A stretch of 64,000 nt of DNA from Helianthus annuus. Its lineage: Eukaryota > Streptophyta > Magnoliopsida > Asterales > Asteraceae. Shown here in pieces: positions 10,189 through 20,281 of this stretch (positions within the stretch are counted from its first letter, which is position 1; each line of letters begins with the position of its first letter). Where the stretch lies: assembly GCF_002127325.2 (NCBI RefSeq), contig NC_035448.2, positions 116,587,354-116,651,353 on the forward strand. The letters are read 5' to 3'. Below the pieces are notes generated by a model, which was not told where the DNA came from, did no database searches, and worked only from the letters and a program-made list of their open reading frames with translations. Both the position numbers and the translations under genes were made by a program.

Positions 10189-12099
10189 TGCACCTTTAAC
10201 TTCGTTAACACGCAAGAATATAAAGTTTGATTGGGGTCCCAAGCAACAAGAATCTTTTGAGATTCTTAAACAGAAGTTAAGCAATGCTTCTGTGTTGACA
10301 TTGCCAGAAGGTATCGAAGAGTTTGTGGTTTATTGTGACGCATCGCACACAGGTAAGGGTTGTGTGCTTATGCAAAAAGGCAAGGTCATTGCCTATGCAT
10401 CCCGTCAACTGAAAGTGCACGAAAAGAATTACACCACCCATGATTTGGAATTGGATGTCATTGTATTTGCACTAAAACTTTGGAGGCATTATCTTTATGG
10501 AACCAAGTGCATGATCTATTCAGATCACAAGAGCCTCAACATTTATTTAACCAGAAAGATCTCAATATGAGGCAACGTCGTTGGATGGAAACATTGAACA
10601 ACTATGATTGTGAAATTCGCTATCACCCGGGCAAAGAGAATGTTGTTGCTGACGCACTTAGCAAAAAAGAAAGGATCAATGCCAAAAGCATTGAATTAAG
10701 GAACAGCTTGAATGAAAAGCTGTTAGCTGCCCAAAAGGAAGCTATTCTGGAACCTAACTTTCCAAATGAGAAGTTAGGTGTAACTGCTGATCAATTGTCA
10801 TGTGGCAAGGATGGAATCCTTAGATTAAATGGTCGAATCTGGGTTCGAATCCATGGAGGACCTAGAGATGTGATCCTCCAAGAAGCCCATAGTTCTAAAT
10901 ATTCGGTACATCCGAGCAGTGATAAGATGTACCAGGATCTGAAGGCAAATTATTGGTGGATAGGTTTGAAGAAATCTATAGCCACTTATGTGGCTAAATG
11001 TCTGACATGTGCACAAGTTAAAGCCGAGCATCAAAAGCCGTCAGGTTTGCTACAACAGCCTGAACTTCCCACTTGGAAGTGGGAAATGGTAACTATGGAT
11101 TTTATCACCAAGTTACCAAAGACGAAACATGGGAATGATACAATATGGGTTATAGTCGACAGGCTGACGAAGTCAGCTCATTTTATACCCATAAAGGAGA
11201 CGCATAGCTCCGATAAACTAGCCCAGCTACATGGGGATGAGATTGTATCTCTCCATGGAGTGCCAGTGTCTATTATCTCTGATAGGGATACAAGATACAC
11301 ATCTCATTTTTGGAAAAGCTTTCAGCAATCTTTAGGCACTCGTTTGAATTTCAGTATTGCTTATCATCCTCAGACGGATGGGTAAAGTGAGCGTACGATT
11401 CAAACCTTGGAAGACATGCTGCGTGCTTGTGTTATTGATTTAGGTGGAAGTTGGGATAACCATCTTACTTTGATTGAGTTTTCATACAACAATAGTTATC
11501 ATTCGAGTATATAGGCTGCGGCTTTCGAGGCCTTGTATGGAAGAAAGTGTAGAACGCCAATTTGTTGGGCGGAAGTTGGAGAAACCCAACAATCAGGACC
11601 TGAGATAGTCCTCGAGACGACGCATAAGATTGTTCAAATCCGTGATCGTTTGAAAGCTGCCTGGGATAGGCAGAAAAGCTACGCAGACAAGAGGCGTAAA
11701 CCTCTAAAATTCGAAGTAGGTGATAAAGTATTACTCAAAGTATCGCCTTGGAAAGGAGTAATGAGATTTGGCAAAAAGGGCAAGCTGAGCCCAAGATATA
11801 TCGGACCATTCGAGATTATCGAATGTGTCGAAACTGTAGCCTACAAGCTAAATCTACCTGAAGAGGTTAGTGGAATTCACAATGTATTCCACATCTGCAA
11901 TTTAAAGAAATGTCTAGCAGATGAGTCGCTAGCAATGTTTGTTGAAAAACCTCTGTCGATCAAGGATCGACATGTTAAGAAGCTTCGAAAAAAGAATGTG
12001 CCGATCGTCAAAGTGAAATGGGATGCCCGTAGAGGCCCAGAATATACGTGGGAAGTTGAATCCACGATGAAACAAAAATACCCTCATTTATTTCAATAA
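10189..12099 (+). pseudogene. Outer element: RNase H, integrase and chromodomain-like tail (3' half)
   Basis: This continues the RT interrupted at 1193. RNase H contains [11 protein letters not shown] near 10328 and the HDLEL...[10 protein letters not shown] region near 10440-10500. A 1-base loss near 10535 shifts the frame. Integrase follows with zinc-binding residues including CLTC near 10999 and catalytic aspartates near 11099 and 11281. TAA at 11383-11385 and TAG at 11512-11514 interrupt the catalytic core. The last open part (11533-12099) has the integrase C-terminal segment ([15 protein letters not shown]) and a chromodomain-like end ([13 protein letters not shown]...KYPHLFQ). This element is more decayed than the one nested in it, as expected for the older host copy. 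Confidence 0.9.
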
Positions 12100-12122
12100 A
12101 TCTCGAGGTCAATATTTCTTTT

Positions 12123-12135
12123 AAAGGGGTGAGGA
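12123..12135 (+). other. Polypurine tract of outer element
   Basis: aaaggggtgagga immediately precedes TGTAACACCTCGC, the start of the outer 3' LTR. Confidence 0.8.
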
Positions 12136-12743
12136 TGTAACACCTCGCAAAATCATGTCCAATACAGTGGTGACACGTGTCATAAACCCTGATCATGTTA
12201 AAAGATAACTTTGAAGGACTAAAGTTGCCAAACAGTGTAAAGATGTATATAGAAGGACCAAAAACGTCAACATGCCAAACTTGTGCCTCTGATTGACCTC
12301 ATATGATGTTTGTATTCGTTTGTCAATAAATTGTCGGACACAAGAAGCCGTTTGTGCTTAAAAACAAAAGTTTACAAAACACAAGAGTTAAAAGTGTCAA
12401 CATGTTAATTCTTACATCTGAGTGACATTTTAACGTTCCCAAAGCCTTTTAATATATTAATATATCCTTATGAATATCAGATTATGCTTTCATAAAATTT
12501 AGATACAATCTTGTGATGAATAATTCAATTTTCAAGATTAAGGGTCAAAAGTGTAAATATCACAATTCTTCATTCGGGAACCATTTTCAATATATCCAAA
12601 ACCTCTTTACGCATGGCCTTACTCCCAAGAACACATCAGACCTGTTTATGTGGCCCCTCATGCTGAAAATGTCATATTATCGAACTATGGAAGTGCAGGG
12701 ACTGATCTTGCAAACAAATAAAAAACTTTTGAAACGGCACTCT

Positions 12744-12789
12744 CCCGCGTGTCGCGCAGGGTCTCCCTGCGCTTGGCACGACACGCGGG
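12744..12789. repeat. GC-rich hairpin in outer LTR U3
   Basis: cccgcgtgtcg (12744-12754) pairs with cgacacgcggg (12779-12789), and inside it cgcaggg (12755-12761) pairs with ccctgcg (12765-12771). The hairpin sits about 185 bp upstream of the TATA box in otherwise AT-rich DNA. Confidence 0.75.
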
Positions 12790-13867
12790 CGAGACCCTTT
12801 TTCAGCAAAACTGGTAGGTGCCCCAGCATGCAACCTGCAATCTTGTGAAGATCTTATGCACTCTGAATCGAAAACAACAGCATGCATATGGTTTCTAAAA
12901 ACCACTAGGACACTTGTATGCATCATAATTCACCTGAGGACACATGGATTGATCTTGATTCATCATCCCTCACTATAAATAGAGCTCATGTTTGGGTTTA
13001 GAACTTACGCATTTCAAAATCAGAATTCAAACTCTCAAAGCATTAGCTCTGGAGCATCCTGGTCATTAAGGAAGCTCTAATAGTTCAAATCTTCTTGCTA
13101 AGGACCTTTGTAAGTGTTCTTAGCTTCTGTAGTTAAGCTTTTATTAGTTTAATGACCGAAAGTCAAAGATATCGTAATTACGCTTTGACTTTGTGATTAA
13201 TCACTGACGGTCCAGCCATTATTCGAATTGAAAGTGGCTATGTGTTGGTAATTATGTAGGCATTAAACCCTCAAAAGGGCACCTCCTTGTTATCACAATT
13301 ACTTGGTCAATTGTCAGGTCAAACTACTTAACAGAAAAGTCAAACGAGTCAGTTTTTACAAAATAATCCATAACTGATAATGTAGAAGCTATAAAATACA
13401 TTTTATCACTTAAACAACTTGGTAAATAATATAAGAACATGTTTAGGCATGTTCAACCCGACAATCCTGAGTTTAGGCTCGGTTCGCAACCGAAAGTCGC
13501 AAAAGTAGACTTTTGCTTTGACTTTCAGTTGTGATCCGAACTAGCTTAGTTTAGTTATGCCTTAGGATTCCTTTGTGACCATATTGTATGGTAGTATAAC
13601 TCTCTAAAGTTATATTACATGGTCCCTTAGAAATCAGAGATTATTTGCATGTTCCGTTATTTGCTTAAAATTGACCATTTTGCCCTTTTGTTATTAAAAC
13701 GAGATTTGTGAAAATGTGAGAGGACAAAAAGCTTTATTACTGATATATAAGTATGTCACAAAAACTTGACATTAGTTTATGGTCTCAAACTAAAGTTATG
13801 CAAGATATCGTAAAACGGAACTTTTTGTTAATTAAATTGCATTTTTAGCATAAATCATATTTAAACC

Positions 13868-13948
13868 CAATTTTTGGCACCAAACTTGCTATCTACTGTT
13901 TTAATATAATTTTTAGGCAATTTTTGGCACCAAACTTGCTATCTACTG
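13868..13948 (+). repeat. 31-bp direct repeat in outer LTR
   Basis: The 31-bp phrase that starts caatttttggcaccaaactt occurs exactly at 13868-13898 and 13918-13948, with a spacer of 19 bp. A weaker relative (tttgcacctaagacttg) lies at 15235-15251, just after the inserted non-LTR tail. Confidence 0.85.
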
Positions 13949-14177
13949 AACATAACATAGATTTCTTGCATGAACTCGGTTAACTGATGATAATGCCCTT
14001 TTCACTAATAAAATGAGTTTTACACATCATTTACATGTCAAACCTTTTTCTACTGATTTTATATATTAAATAAAATATTTTAAACAGTTAAGGCTGATCA
14101 AAATCTCAGATTTCCTTAAACATCTCAAATATCGTCAAATATCGACTTTTATGCGAATTAGGCGCATAGTATGGTTT

Positions 14178-15214
14178 TTTTTTTACAATCTAATTAAAAT
14201 CTATTTTTTACAAAGCAATGGCAGGTAGTCGGGCAACAAGTTGCGCCGCCACCCCCTTTTGAATAGAAAAACCAATTCTACTTAATACAAAGTTTGAAAC
14301 CTTTAGCGACGAAGAATTACTATTAACGACTTTTTGAACCCGATTCAAAAATCGCACAGCGTCAGGAGCGAGACCACCAAAGGTATCAAACGCAAACGGG
14401 ACAAACACATGTTGATTCTCCAGGCAGGCTTTCTCATGTTTTGCCACTTTGCTCGCCTCTGCCTTGAGCACCGCTTGCCCTACGACAAAGCCCTTGTCCT
14501 TGAGCCCGACAAGGGGGAGACTCCAGTTAGATCTACACAAGCGTGTTTCCCCCCTTCCCATCCAAACACAAGGATGTCCGTCGGGCGTAAAGTGGACCTC
14601 CCCTCTAAGGGGTCAGTCAGGAAATTTACTGGAGCCTCCTTTTTGGCAGAGATCCTGACCCCCTTAAGAACATCACATAACACATCTCTCACCCAATCAT
14701 GCCGATATTTAAACCCTGTTAGCTCTTTACAGAGGATCGCATGCTCACCGAAAGAATCCAAACACGCTTTGCGGCATACCGGACATGGCTCGTCAGCTGG
14801 GAACAGAGGAATCATCAGTCGGTATCTAAGGATAGCACGGTATTCCACAGCCGACATGTGTTGCCCCAAGCCTTCAATAGGTGCGACAGATAGAAAATCC
14901 TGAGCATGTGGGGCACGTAGACATTCAAACACAGCTCTTTGCCGAGGGGATAAAACAAACTTCTCTTCAAACCTCTTGACAATTTCGCCATATAAGGCAT
15001 TCGCCATAATTTTCTGGGATTTAAGAGGGGCGGTGTCTTTAATGTAGAAACTGCCAATATTAAGGTTGAGAAGAAAACTATGCAAAAGGTCCAACGCACT
15101 CCTGTAATCGGAGTCTAAAACATCCCCACCACATTCTCGGAGTATGTGGTCTTGTAAACCCCAAGATTGGGCCCTTAAACCCCAAGTATGTGGTCTTTTA
15201 AACCACATTCTCGG
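14178..15214 (-). mobile_element. 5'-truncated non-LTR retrotransposon tail inserted in outer LTR
   Basis: On the - strand a coding 3' end is followed by an A-rich tail (a run of T at about 14175-14184 on +). AGTATGGTTT occurs at both borders (14168-14177 and 15215-15224) and may be the target-site duplication. However, the right border also contains a repeated phrase (cacattctcggagtatg at 15132 and 15205), so the duplication is tentative. The 5' end is a patchwork of short repeats ('agtatgtggtctt', 'aaaccac'), typical of an aborted, truncated insertion. Confidence 0.65.
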
Positions 15215-15241
15215 AGTATGGTTTAAAACCATATTTTGCAC
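14208..15241 (-). pseudogene. C-terminus of a non-LTR reverse transcriptase with restriction-like endonuclease motifs
   Basis: The - strand frame 15241-14480 continues, after a 1-base shift in a C-run near 14515-14525, into 14561-14208. Together they give about 340 residues. The first third looks like the segment downstream of an RT core. Then comes a CCHC cluster (CPVCRKACLDSFGEHAILC), directly followed by KYRHDWVRDVL. About 40 residues on are RPTDILVFGW and CVDLTGVSP. After the shift, a Lys-rich KVAKHEKAC and a hydrophobic FVPFAFDTFGGLAP follow. This order (zinc cluster, RHD, P-x-D, D-x-T, Lys motif) is that of the restriction-like endonuclease of R2-type elements rather than the N-terminal AP endonuclease of usual plant LINEs. 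RT and the 5' end are missing. It is dead by truncation and frameshift. Similar C-termini are, to my memory, widespread in plants. Confidence 0.65.
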
Positions 15242-16735
15242 CTAAGACTTGTTACCTACTGATTTTAAAAATAAACTTTTGTACTTTAACAGTAAGTATA
15301 AGTCTTGAACTCAGATTTCCAAATTTAACCTTAAAAGCATATGTGAAATGACCAAAATGCCCCTACGGTGCATAGTTTGGCCATAAATGAATAAACACAC
15401 ATATATATGATATCTTACTGATATAACTACATAAAATAAATATTTTTACAGAATGTTTTAGACCAGAACCTCAGTTTATGTTTAAACCTCTTTTATAAAC
15501 TTTAAAATGACCAAAATACCCTTTCAGGACTTAAATTTGTCTTAAATTCATTTGGGGCATAATTGTTGATATCCTACTGATGTCACAACATATTTTAAGC
15601 ATAATAACTATTGGAACTTGTACTTGACTCATCCGGTTACCCGTTATGCCTATACGCGTTCGGTACGGTTTATGTAACTAAATTGCATAAATTAGCCGAA
15701 ACGGGTCAAACCTTATCATTTTTACTTCAAAATCCAGAATGTTTTTAGTTTACCCATTATATACAAGTCTTCATACTTGTCGGGTCTAAATCACATTCCA
15801 ATCCGGTCACCGCTTAATCTAGCATTTCGTACCGTAAACCTTTCTTTAAAACTAACCGGTCTAAGTTACAACTTAAATAAGACCCGTTAGGAATCTAATA
15901 GGTCAATAAAACCTTTGTTCCAGATTGAGAGCCCCGGTAGAAGTACTTGCACTTGCTGATTAGAATATACGACTGAGTATAATTTACATTTAGCTCAGGT
16001 AAATACTTTTAACTTATTTTCCCTTATACGGGCTTGGGTACGGTAAATTATTACCACTTGGTCGGGTGCAGAAACCTTTTAATCGGATATGGTTAAATTG
16101 TATAATCCCACTTTAATCAGTATTGCTTGATAACAAATAACATTGGGGGTTAACGACCGTGTCCTGGATATCCTTGGCTCATTGAAAAAGCGTGAATGGC
16201 CACAACTTAAGCACGGGGTGTAGGCATACACCTGTCTGTTGCGTATGTAAAAGATATACTCACTCGTGAGGAAACTTCTTGTGATTTTATATTTGTGGTG
16301 TGTCGATTAATCTTGTTCAGCTTTTATACCGGCCCTAAATGTTGGACAAACATGTAAATCTGATACAAGATTGTTATTAATATAATTGTCCCAAGTTATA
16401 AAATGTTTGTGCCTTGTGCATTTAAACCAATTTTCATAAATGTTTTCAAAAGAGTCGGTTAATTGTATTTACCAGTGTAAACTGACGTATTTTTCCAAAA
16501 AGACTAAGTGATAGGTATCGTACGTAATTGGCTGGGAGCTCGGGGCGTTAATAAAGAATCATGCAAGTTCTAAACGTCTAAAGTCTGTTGAACAATATTT
16601 ATATTTCTGTTTTAAGATCCGCCTGTGGATCCATATATAACCGCTTGTATAATATTTATTTATACTTTAAAGTTTCGGTTTGTAATATTATTTTCATCCA
16701 AGACTTCCGCTAGATCGAATTTAATGGATACTAAC

Positions 16736-17129
16736 TCCAGTACCAATTGTTGGGATCTGAGTGTGTATTTGTGTGTGTTATGAATGAAATAGTGAAGTGC
16801 AGTTGATCATATTTAACTAGGAAAGGAAATAAATGAATACAGCAGGAATTAGGGTTGAGTTATACTACAAAGGGGTTTAAAAATAAGAAGGGTAAGAAGT
16901 CACCGTAGAGTGCCAAGTGTCCATGGAAGATCAAGTGGGAAGGGTAATTTTGTCCAAAAAAATAAAAAGAATATGCACATGCAGGTCACATGCTATTTAC
17001 CCCCTTTTTTTAACGTCCGTAGCTTTTTATACGTCATTTGTTTTTAAAAAAATATATCATAAAATTGAGCGTCTTCTTACCTTTAATATGAGTACCCTAA
17101 TTTTATAGTTTTCAAAAAAAAAATAAAAA
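16736..17129. other. Interval without recognised gene
   Basis: This is AT-rich DNA between the outer LTR and the acacaatgg array. A short ORF at 16917-17108 has no recognisable features. I see no RNA gene or element terminus. Confidence 0.5.
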
Positions 17130-17146
17130 CCCAGTTGCGTATTACA

Positions 17147-17490
17147 CAATGGATATAATGTAAAACACAATGAGTAGCAAACTAGAAACACAATGGAAAC
17201 AAAACAAAAAACACATTCGATGACGACAGATAAAAAAACACAATGGACAACATATTAAAACACAACGTACATAACGTAAAACACCAAGAGTATCAAACTA
17301 AAAACGCAATGGAAAGTAGACTAAAAACACAATTGATAAAAGTAGATAAAAGACACAACGGACGATAGATAAAAGACACAATGGATAGCAGACTAAAACA
17401 CAACGGACAACAGCTAAAAGCACAATAAATAACATACTAAAACACAATGGATAATAAACTAAAACACAATGAACAACATAATAAAACACA
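17147..17490. repeat. Degenerate 'aaaacacaatgg' tandem array
   Basis: About fourteen copies of (a)aaacacaatgg, or a close variant such as acacaacgg, are spaced about 20-35 bp apart. Linkers contain 'aaacta', 'aacata' or 'gataaa'. The array stops at the start of the copia LTR fragment. Confidence 0.75.
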
Positions 17491-17495
17491 ATTAA

Positions 17496-17683
17496 TGTTG
17501 GTGCATATGTTTGTCGACTTCGTCTTGTATCGAGTCTTGTAATAGGTTAGATAGATCAGGGCACGTTGTTCGGGGAAAATGAGAATTATGTAGTTTATGG
17601 CCATTTCGCATGAAATGGAAATACCATTTCGTATGAAATGAGATCTAGCCATTTCGCACGAAATGGCGAATCCATTTCGTACG
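17496..17683 (+). repeat. Copia LTR fragment with four CATTTCG palindromes, cut by Tat element
   Basis: The fragment starts TGTTGGTGCAT and shares 'gacttcgtcttgtatc' and 'ataggttaga' with the copia LTR at 26582, so it is a related family. Palindromic units ccatttcgcatgaaatgg (17601-17618), ccatttcgtatgaaatg (17624-17640), ccatttcgcacgaaatgg (17649-17666) and half of a fourth (17672-17683) follow, ending exactly where the Tat LTR starts. The other half of this LTR is not in the window. Confidence 0.75.
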
Positions 17684-18556
17684 TGATGAAACAATGGTTA
17701 ACCGGGCAGGGTTAACTCACTGGTCTCGTCAAGAAGGGTTAATCCCTTCCTCTCGAGGATCGCTGGCTGGGTCACCGGTGGGTTGATCTCCTGCACAAGG
17801 AAACAAACCGTGACTCGTAACAAGGAGGATGGGGTGGGGGGTGCTCCTTGTTACCACTCTCCGGTGTGAGAATCAGTAATCTGCTTGGGAAGCAAAGTAT
17901 GATAGTAGTAGTAGTGAGAGAGTTGTGAAGAGATATCTCAAACCTGGTTTGGGGTTGGTATTTATAGCCGAGGAGTGAAGGAGGAGGATGAGGGACAGAC
18001 TGACGACGTGCTGCACCTTTGCAGGTGTGTCAGGCTTGTCGGGTGTGGAGGTTACGCCACGTTAGTCTGTTACTTACGTAGCCCTGACAGATGACTGTCA
18101 TTGGCGCTACTTGCACTGGTGTGTCAGTCCCACTTGTTGGGCGTATAGGATGCGGTACGAGTCGCATCGCTGCCTGCGGTAACATCTGATGTCATCTCGT
18201 CTCTTGCTTGTGATCAAGAAATACGCGAGATGCGGTGCTAGCTGCATCGTCGCCTGTGGTGACTGTTGCTGATATCCAGCTTCCTTGAATTGATAGAAGT
18301 GTTCACTGGACGCGGTGCGAGGCCGCATCGCTGTGAATACTTCCGTTTTCATACACCAGATGTGATGCTATGCCGCATCACTCTACCATTCTAATATTCC
18401 AGGTAAGTCCTCCATCACTGGACAGATTGGATTCACCCACTGTGTCGATGAGTTCCCGCATGGACATAAGTAGGTTGTTAGCTAATGGGGGTTTTGATAA
18501 GGGTAATGGTCACTCGCGGTCGATGCTGACGCGAGATCTAGGACCATACCCCTTCA
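17684..18556 (-). repeat. Tat left copy 3' LTR
   Basis: This 873-bp LTR has - strand sequence starting TGAAGGGGTATGG and ending TTTCATCA. Borders are confirmed by the solo LTR at 49709-50543 with its own TSD. The TATA box is at 17959-17966 (reverse of TATAAATA). Four imperfect hairpins of the gatgcggt...cgcatc type lie at about 18149, 18230, 18308 and 18359. Confidence 0.88.
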
Positions 18557-18570
18557 AGTCCCCCCAGTCT
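18557..18570 (-). other. Tat polypurine tract (left copy)
   Basis: agtccccccagtct on + is agactggggggact on -, directly abutting the LTR. The same sequence precedes the right LTR at 42725-42737. Confidence 0.8.
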
Positions 18571-20124
18571 AGTGTTGCTGCCATATGCAAGTTGCATGTG
18601 GGAGGAGTACTGGACTATGGTGTTTCGAAGGTAGTTTGGAGTCTGGAGAAGATCCTAGACCATGTGGATGGTCTTTGCTTTTTGTAAATCAAGCTGGAGG
18701 TCTGGAAGGGTCTTTTGACGCCTCTTCCGTACCGGTGAGAATGTGTCGTCTGATGCGAAATTCTCAGCCTCGGGTTGGGTGCCACCTGTTGGTGTGTCAA
18801 ACCAACCTTGAGACCTTGCTGGGCGTATGCACAAACTTCGAACCAATCTCTGAGATGGTGGTTGAAGGTGTGCACAAACTTCGAACCAACCTTTGAGGTG
18901 GTGAACGAAGAAGAGAGTCTTCTGATGTCATGATTGGACATCAAATGATGATCCCTTTTGTGGGGTGTTCATGTTCTTCCAATTAGCTCTCTAGTAACTG
19001 CACGTCCTTTGCGGTTACCTCGTTGCTTGACATTGTTGGCCACGGTTGTGGGAACAACGTTGAGTGCTTGCGTCATTGTTGGCCATGTTTGGTCGAACAA
19101 TGTGATTCTGGATAATGGTCAAATAAACATGGTCCTAGGCATGGTAATGCCCACCATTGTTTATTCTATCCATCTTACAAGTAGGGTAACAAAGTCATAA
19201 GCAGACTTGTTACCGTTTGTACGATCGCTTGTTGTTCAACAAGGTCTCGTATGATCATTGGGGATCTCGTCCGCATCTCTTCCTTAGGCACCTTCCTTCA
19301 CGCTCCAATACCGAGGAGTTTTCCTTGAAGTAGTTTCGTTCCTCGATGTGAAGTTAGTTGTGGCTCTTCCGTAGCAACCGTTTGCGGAAGCTATGGTTGT
19401 GTCCGCAGTGACTTATGAGTGTCTGCGGTTTTGTCACCCCATATTCGCTTGAAACGGGTGTGTTGCTCGGATGTGGCTCTTGAAGGATCAGGAGTCAGGG
19501 TTGCTGATGTGCGTGTGCGTACATTCCCTTCCTTCTTCTTGTTAAAGTTGTTGTTTATGCACCCTCTGTGGTTTTTGAACCGGACAGGGGGGATTTGAAG
19601 CTTGAAGAGAATGAAGGCAATGCGGTTTACCTGTTTCTGAGATGCGGTTCAGTCCAAAGAACAACGCTGGTTCTGAGTATCTGACACACCTGAACGGGCT
19701 CGTGTGTGTCATTTCCGCATATTCCACGTGTGCTCGTGGGTAGTGCGGACAGGTATTATACCCCCTTATAGTATGCAGATATATATTTTTGCCTATTTTT
19801 AGGGGTATGTAAAAAACGACATGCGGTATGGGTTATGGTGCGGTATACCAGAGAAACCGCATGCCGCTTATAACGTGGCTGATCTCACGTGTGAGTTGGT
19901 GGAAGTTGGTGAGATCATTCTGGCATGTGCTGAAATGAAAGGACATTTGCACTGCCCGAGGCATTAAATGCACTGTAGCAAGGAGTGTAAAGGTCTCTCT
20001 TGTCAGGCGCGTGGGCGGCCATGCGCGCGTGGTAACTGTCAGCGGAAACGGCGCTTGACATGTGGTGTCGTGTAATTCGCTCTTTTGATGATTCAGTTTC
20101 TCTCTCCGCATTAATTGCGATGGG
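18571..20124. other. Tat spacer between LTR and antisense gene
   Basis: There is no supported gene here. The stretch has short direct repeats: tgcacaaacttcgaaccaa at 18828-18846 and 18871-18889, and 'aacattgttggcca/cattgttggccatg' near 19030-19085. The right Tat copy holds a similar spacer in reverse (41626-42724). Open frames here are short and not conserved between the two copies, so I treat them as chance. Confidence 0.6.
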
Positions 20125-20132
20125 TATATAAG
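20125..20132 (+). promoter_or_regulatory. TATA box of the antisense Tat gene (left copy)
   Basis: TATATAAG followed by gggaaaccg lies 157 bp upstream of the ATG at 20282. The right copy has the identical TATATAAGGGGAAACC at 41618-41625 (-), 158-165 bp upstream of its ATG. This conservation supports a dedicated promoter that drives the gene against the retrotransposon's direction. Confidence 0.65.
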
Positions 20133-20281
20133 GGGAAACCGTTCGTGGTTTCCCCTCACTTATTCGAAATTTCAAAAATTTGCCGGTGAGAGAAAGAAAG
20201 TTACTTTGTCTTCTCCGATCAATTGTTTGAAGTTTCCGGTGAGGTTTTTTGAGTTTTTCGAACTCATTTTCTGTATTTGTG

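Larger units (their letters stand above)
1..16735 (+). mobile_element. Outer Ty3/gypsy (Tekay-like) retrotransposon, 5' part outside window
   Basis: This is the 3' part of an old Ty3/gypsy element read on the + strand. Protease and RT occupy 1-1193. RNase H, integrase and a chromodomain-like tail occupy 10189-12099, followed by a polypurine tract and a long 3' LTR from 12136. The reading frame is split by a younger element at 1194-10183. Several in-frame stops and a frameshift show that it is dead. The LTR's 3' terminus is not clear; recognisable LTR sequence fades near 16735, so the right border is approximate. The Tekay/Del (chromovirus) assignment comes from the RT, RNase H and integrase motif style and is an inference. 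Confidence 0.8.
12136..16735 (+). repeat. Outer gypsy 3' LTR, long, with an internal insertion
   Basis: The LTR starts TGTAACACC after the polypurine tract. It has a TATA box at 12974-12981 (TATAAATA). The sequence is AT-rich with repeated 'actgat...taaaatattt' and 'accaaaatgccc' phrases, for example near 13985-14090, 15350-15450 and 15510-15590, suggesting degenerate internal repeats of roughly 150 bp. A non-LTR element tail of about 1.05 kb is inserted at 14.17-15.22 kb. The closing segment (ttccgctagatcgaatttaatgg near 16705-16728) resembles the U5 end of the inner LTR, but no clear CA terminus follows. The right border is therefore uncertain, and the LTR may be truncated there. Confidence 0.65.

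Noticed and set aside
14334..14903. 189-codon + strand frame
   Set aside because: It lies opposite the endonuclease-type C-terminus. The minus-strand reading has the family motifs.
18370..18896. Overlapping short frames (103-105 codons) in the Tat LTR and spacer
   Set aside because: They span the LTR border and polypurine tract and are not conserved in the right copy or the solo LTR.
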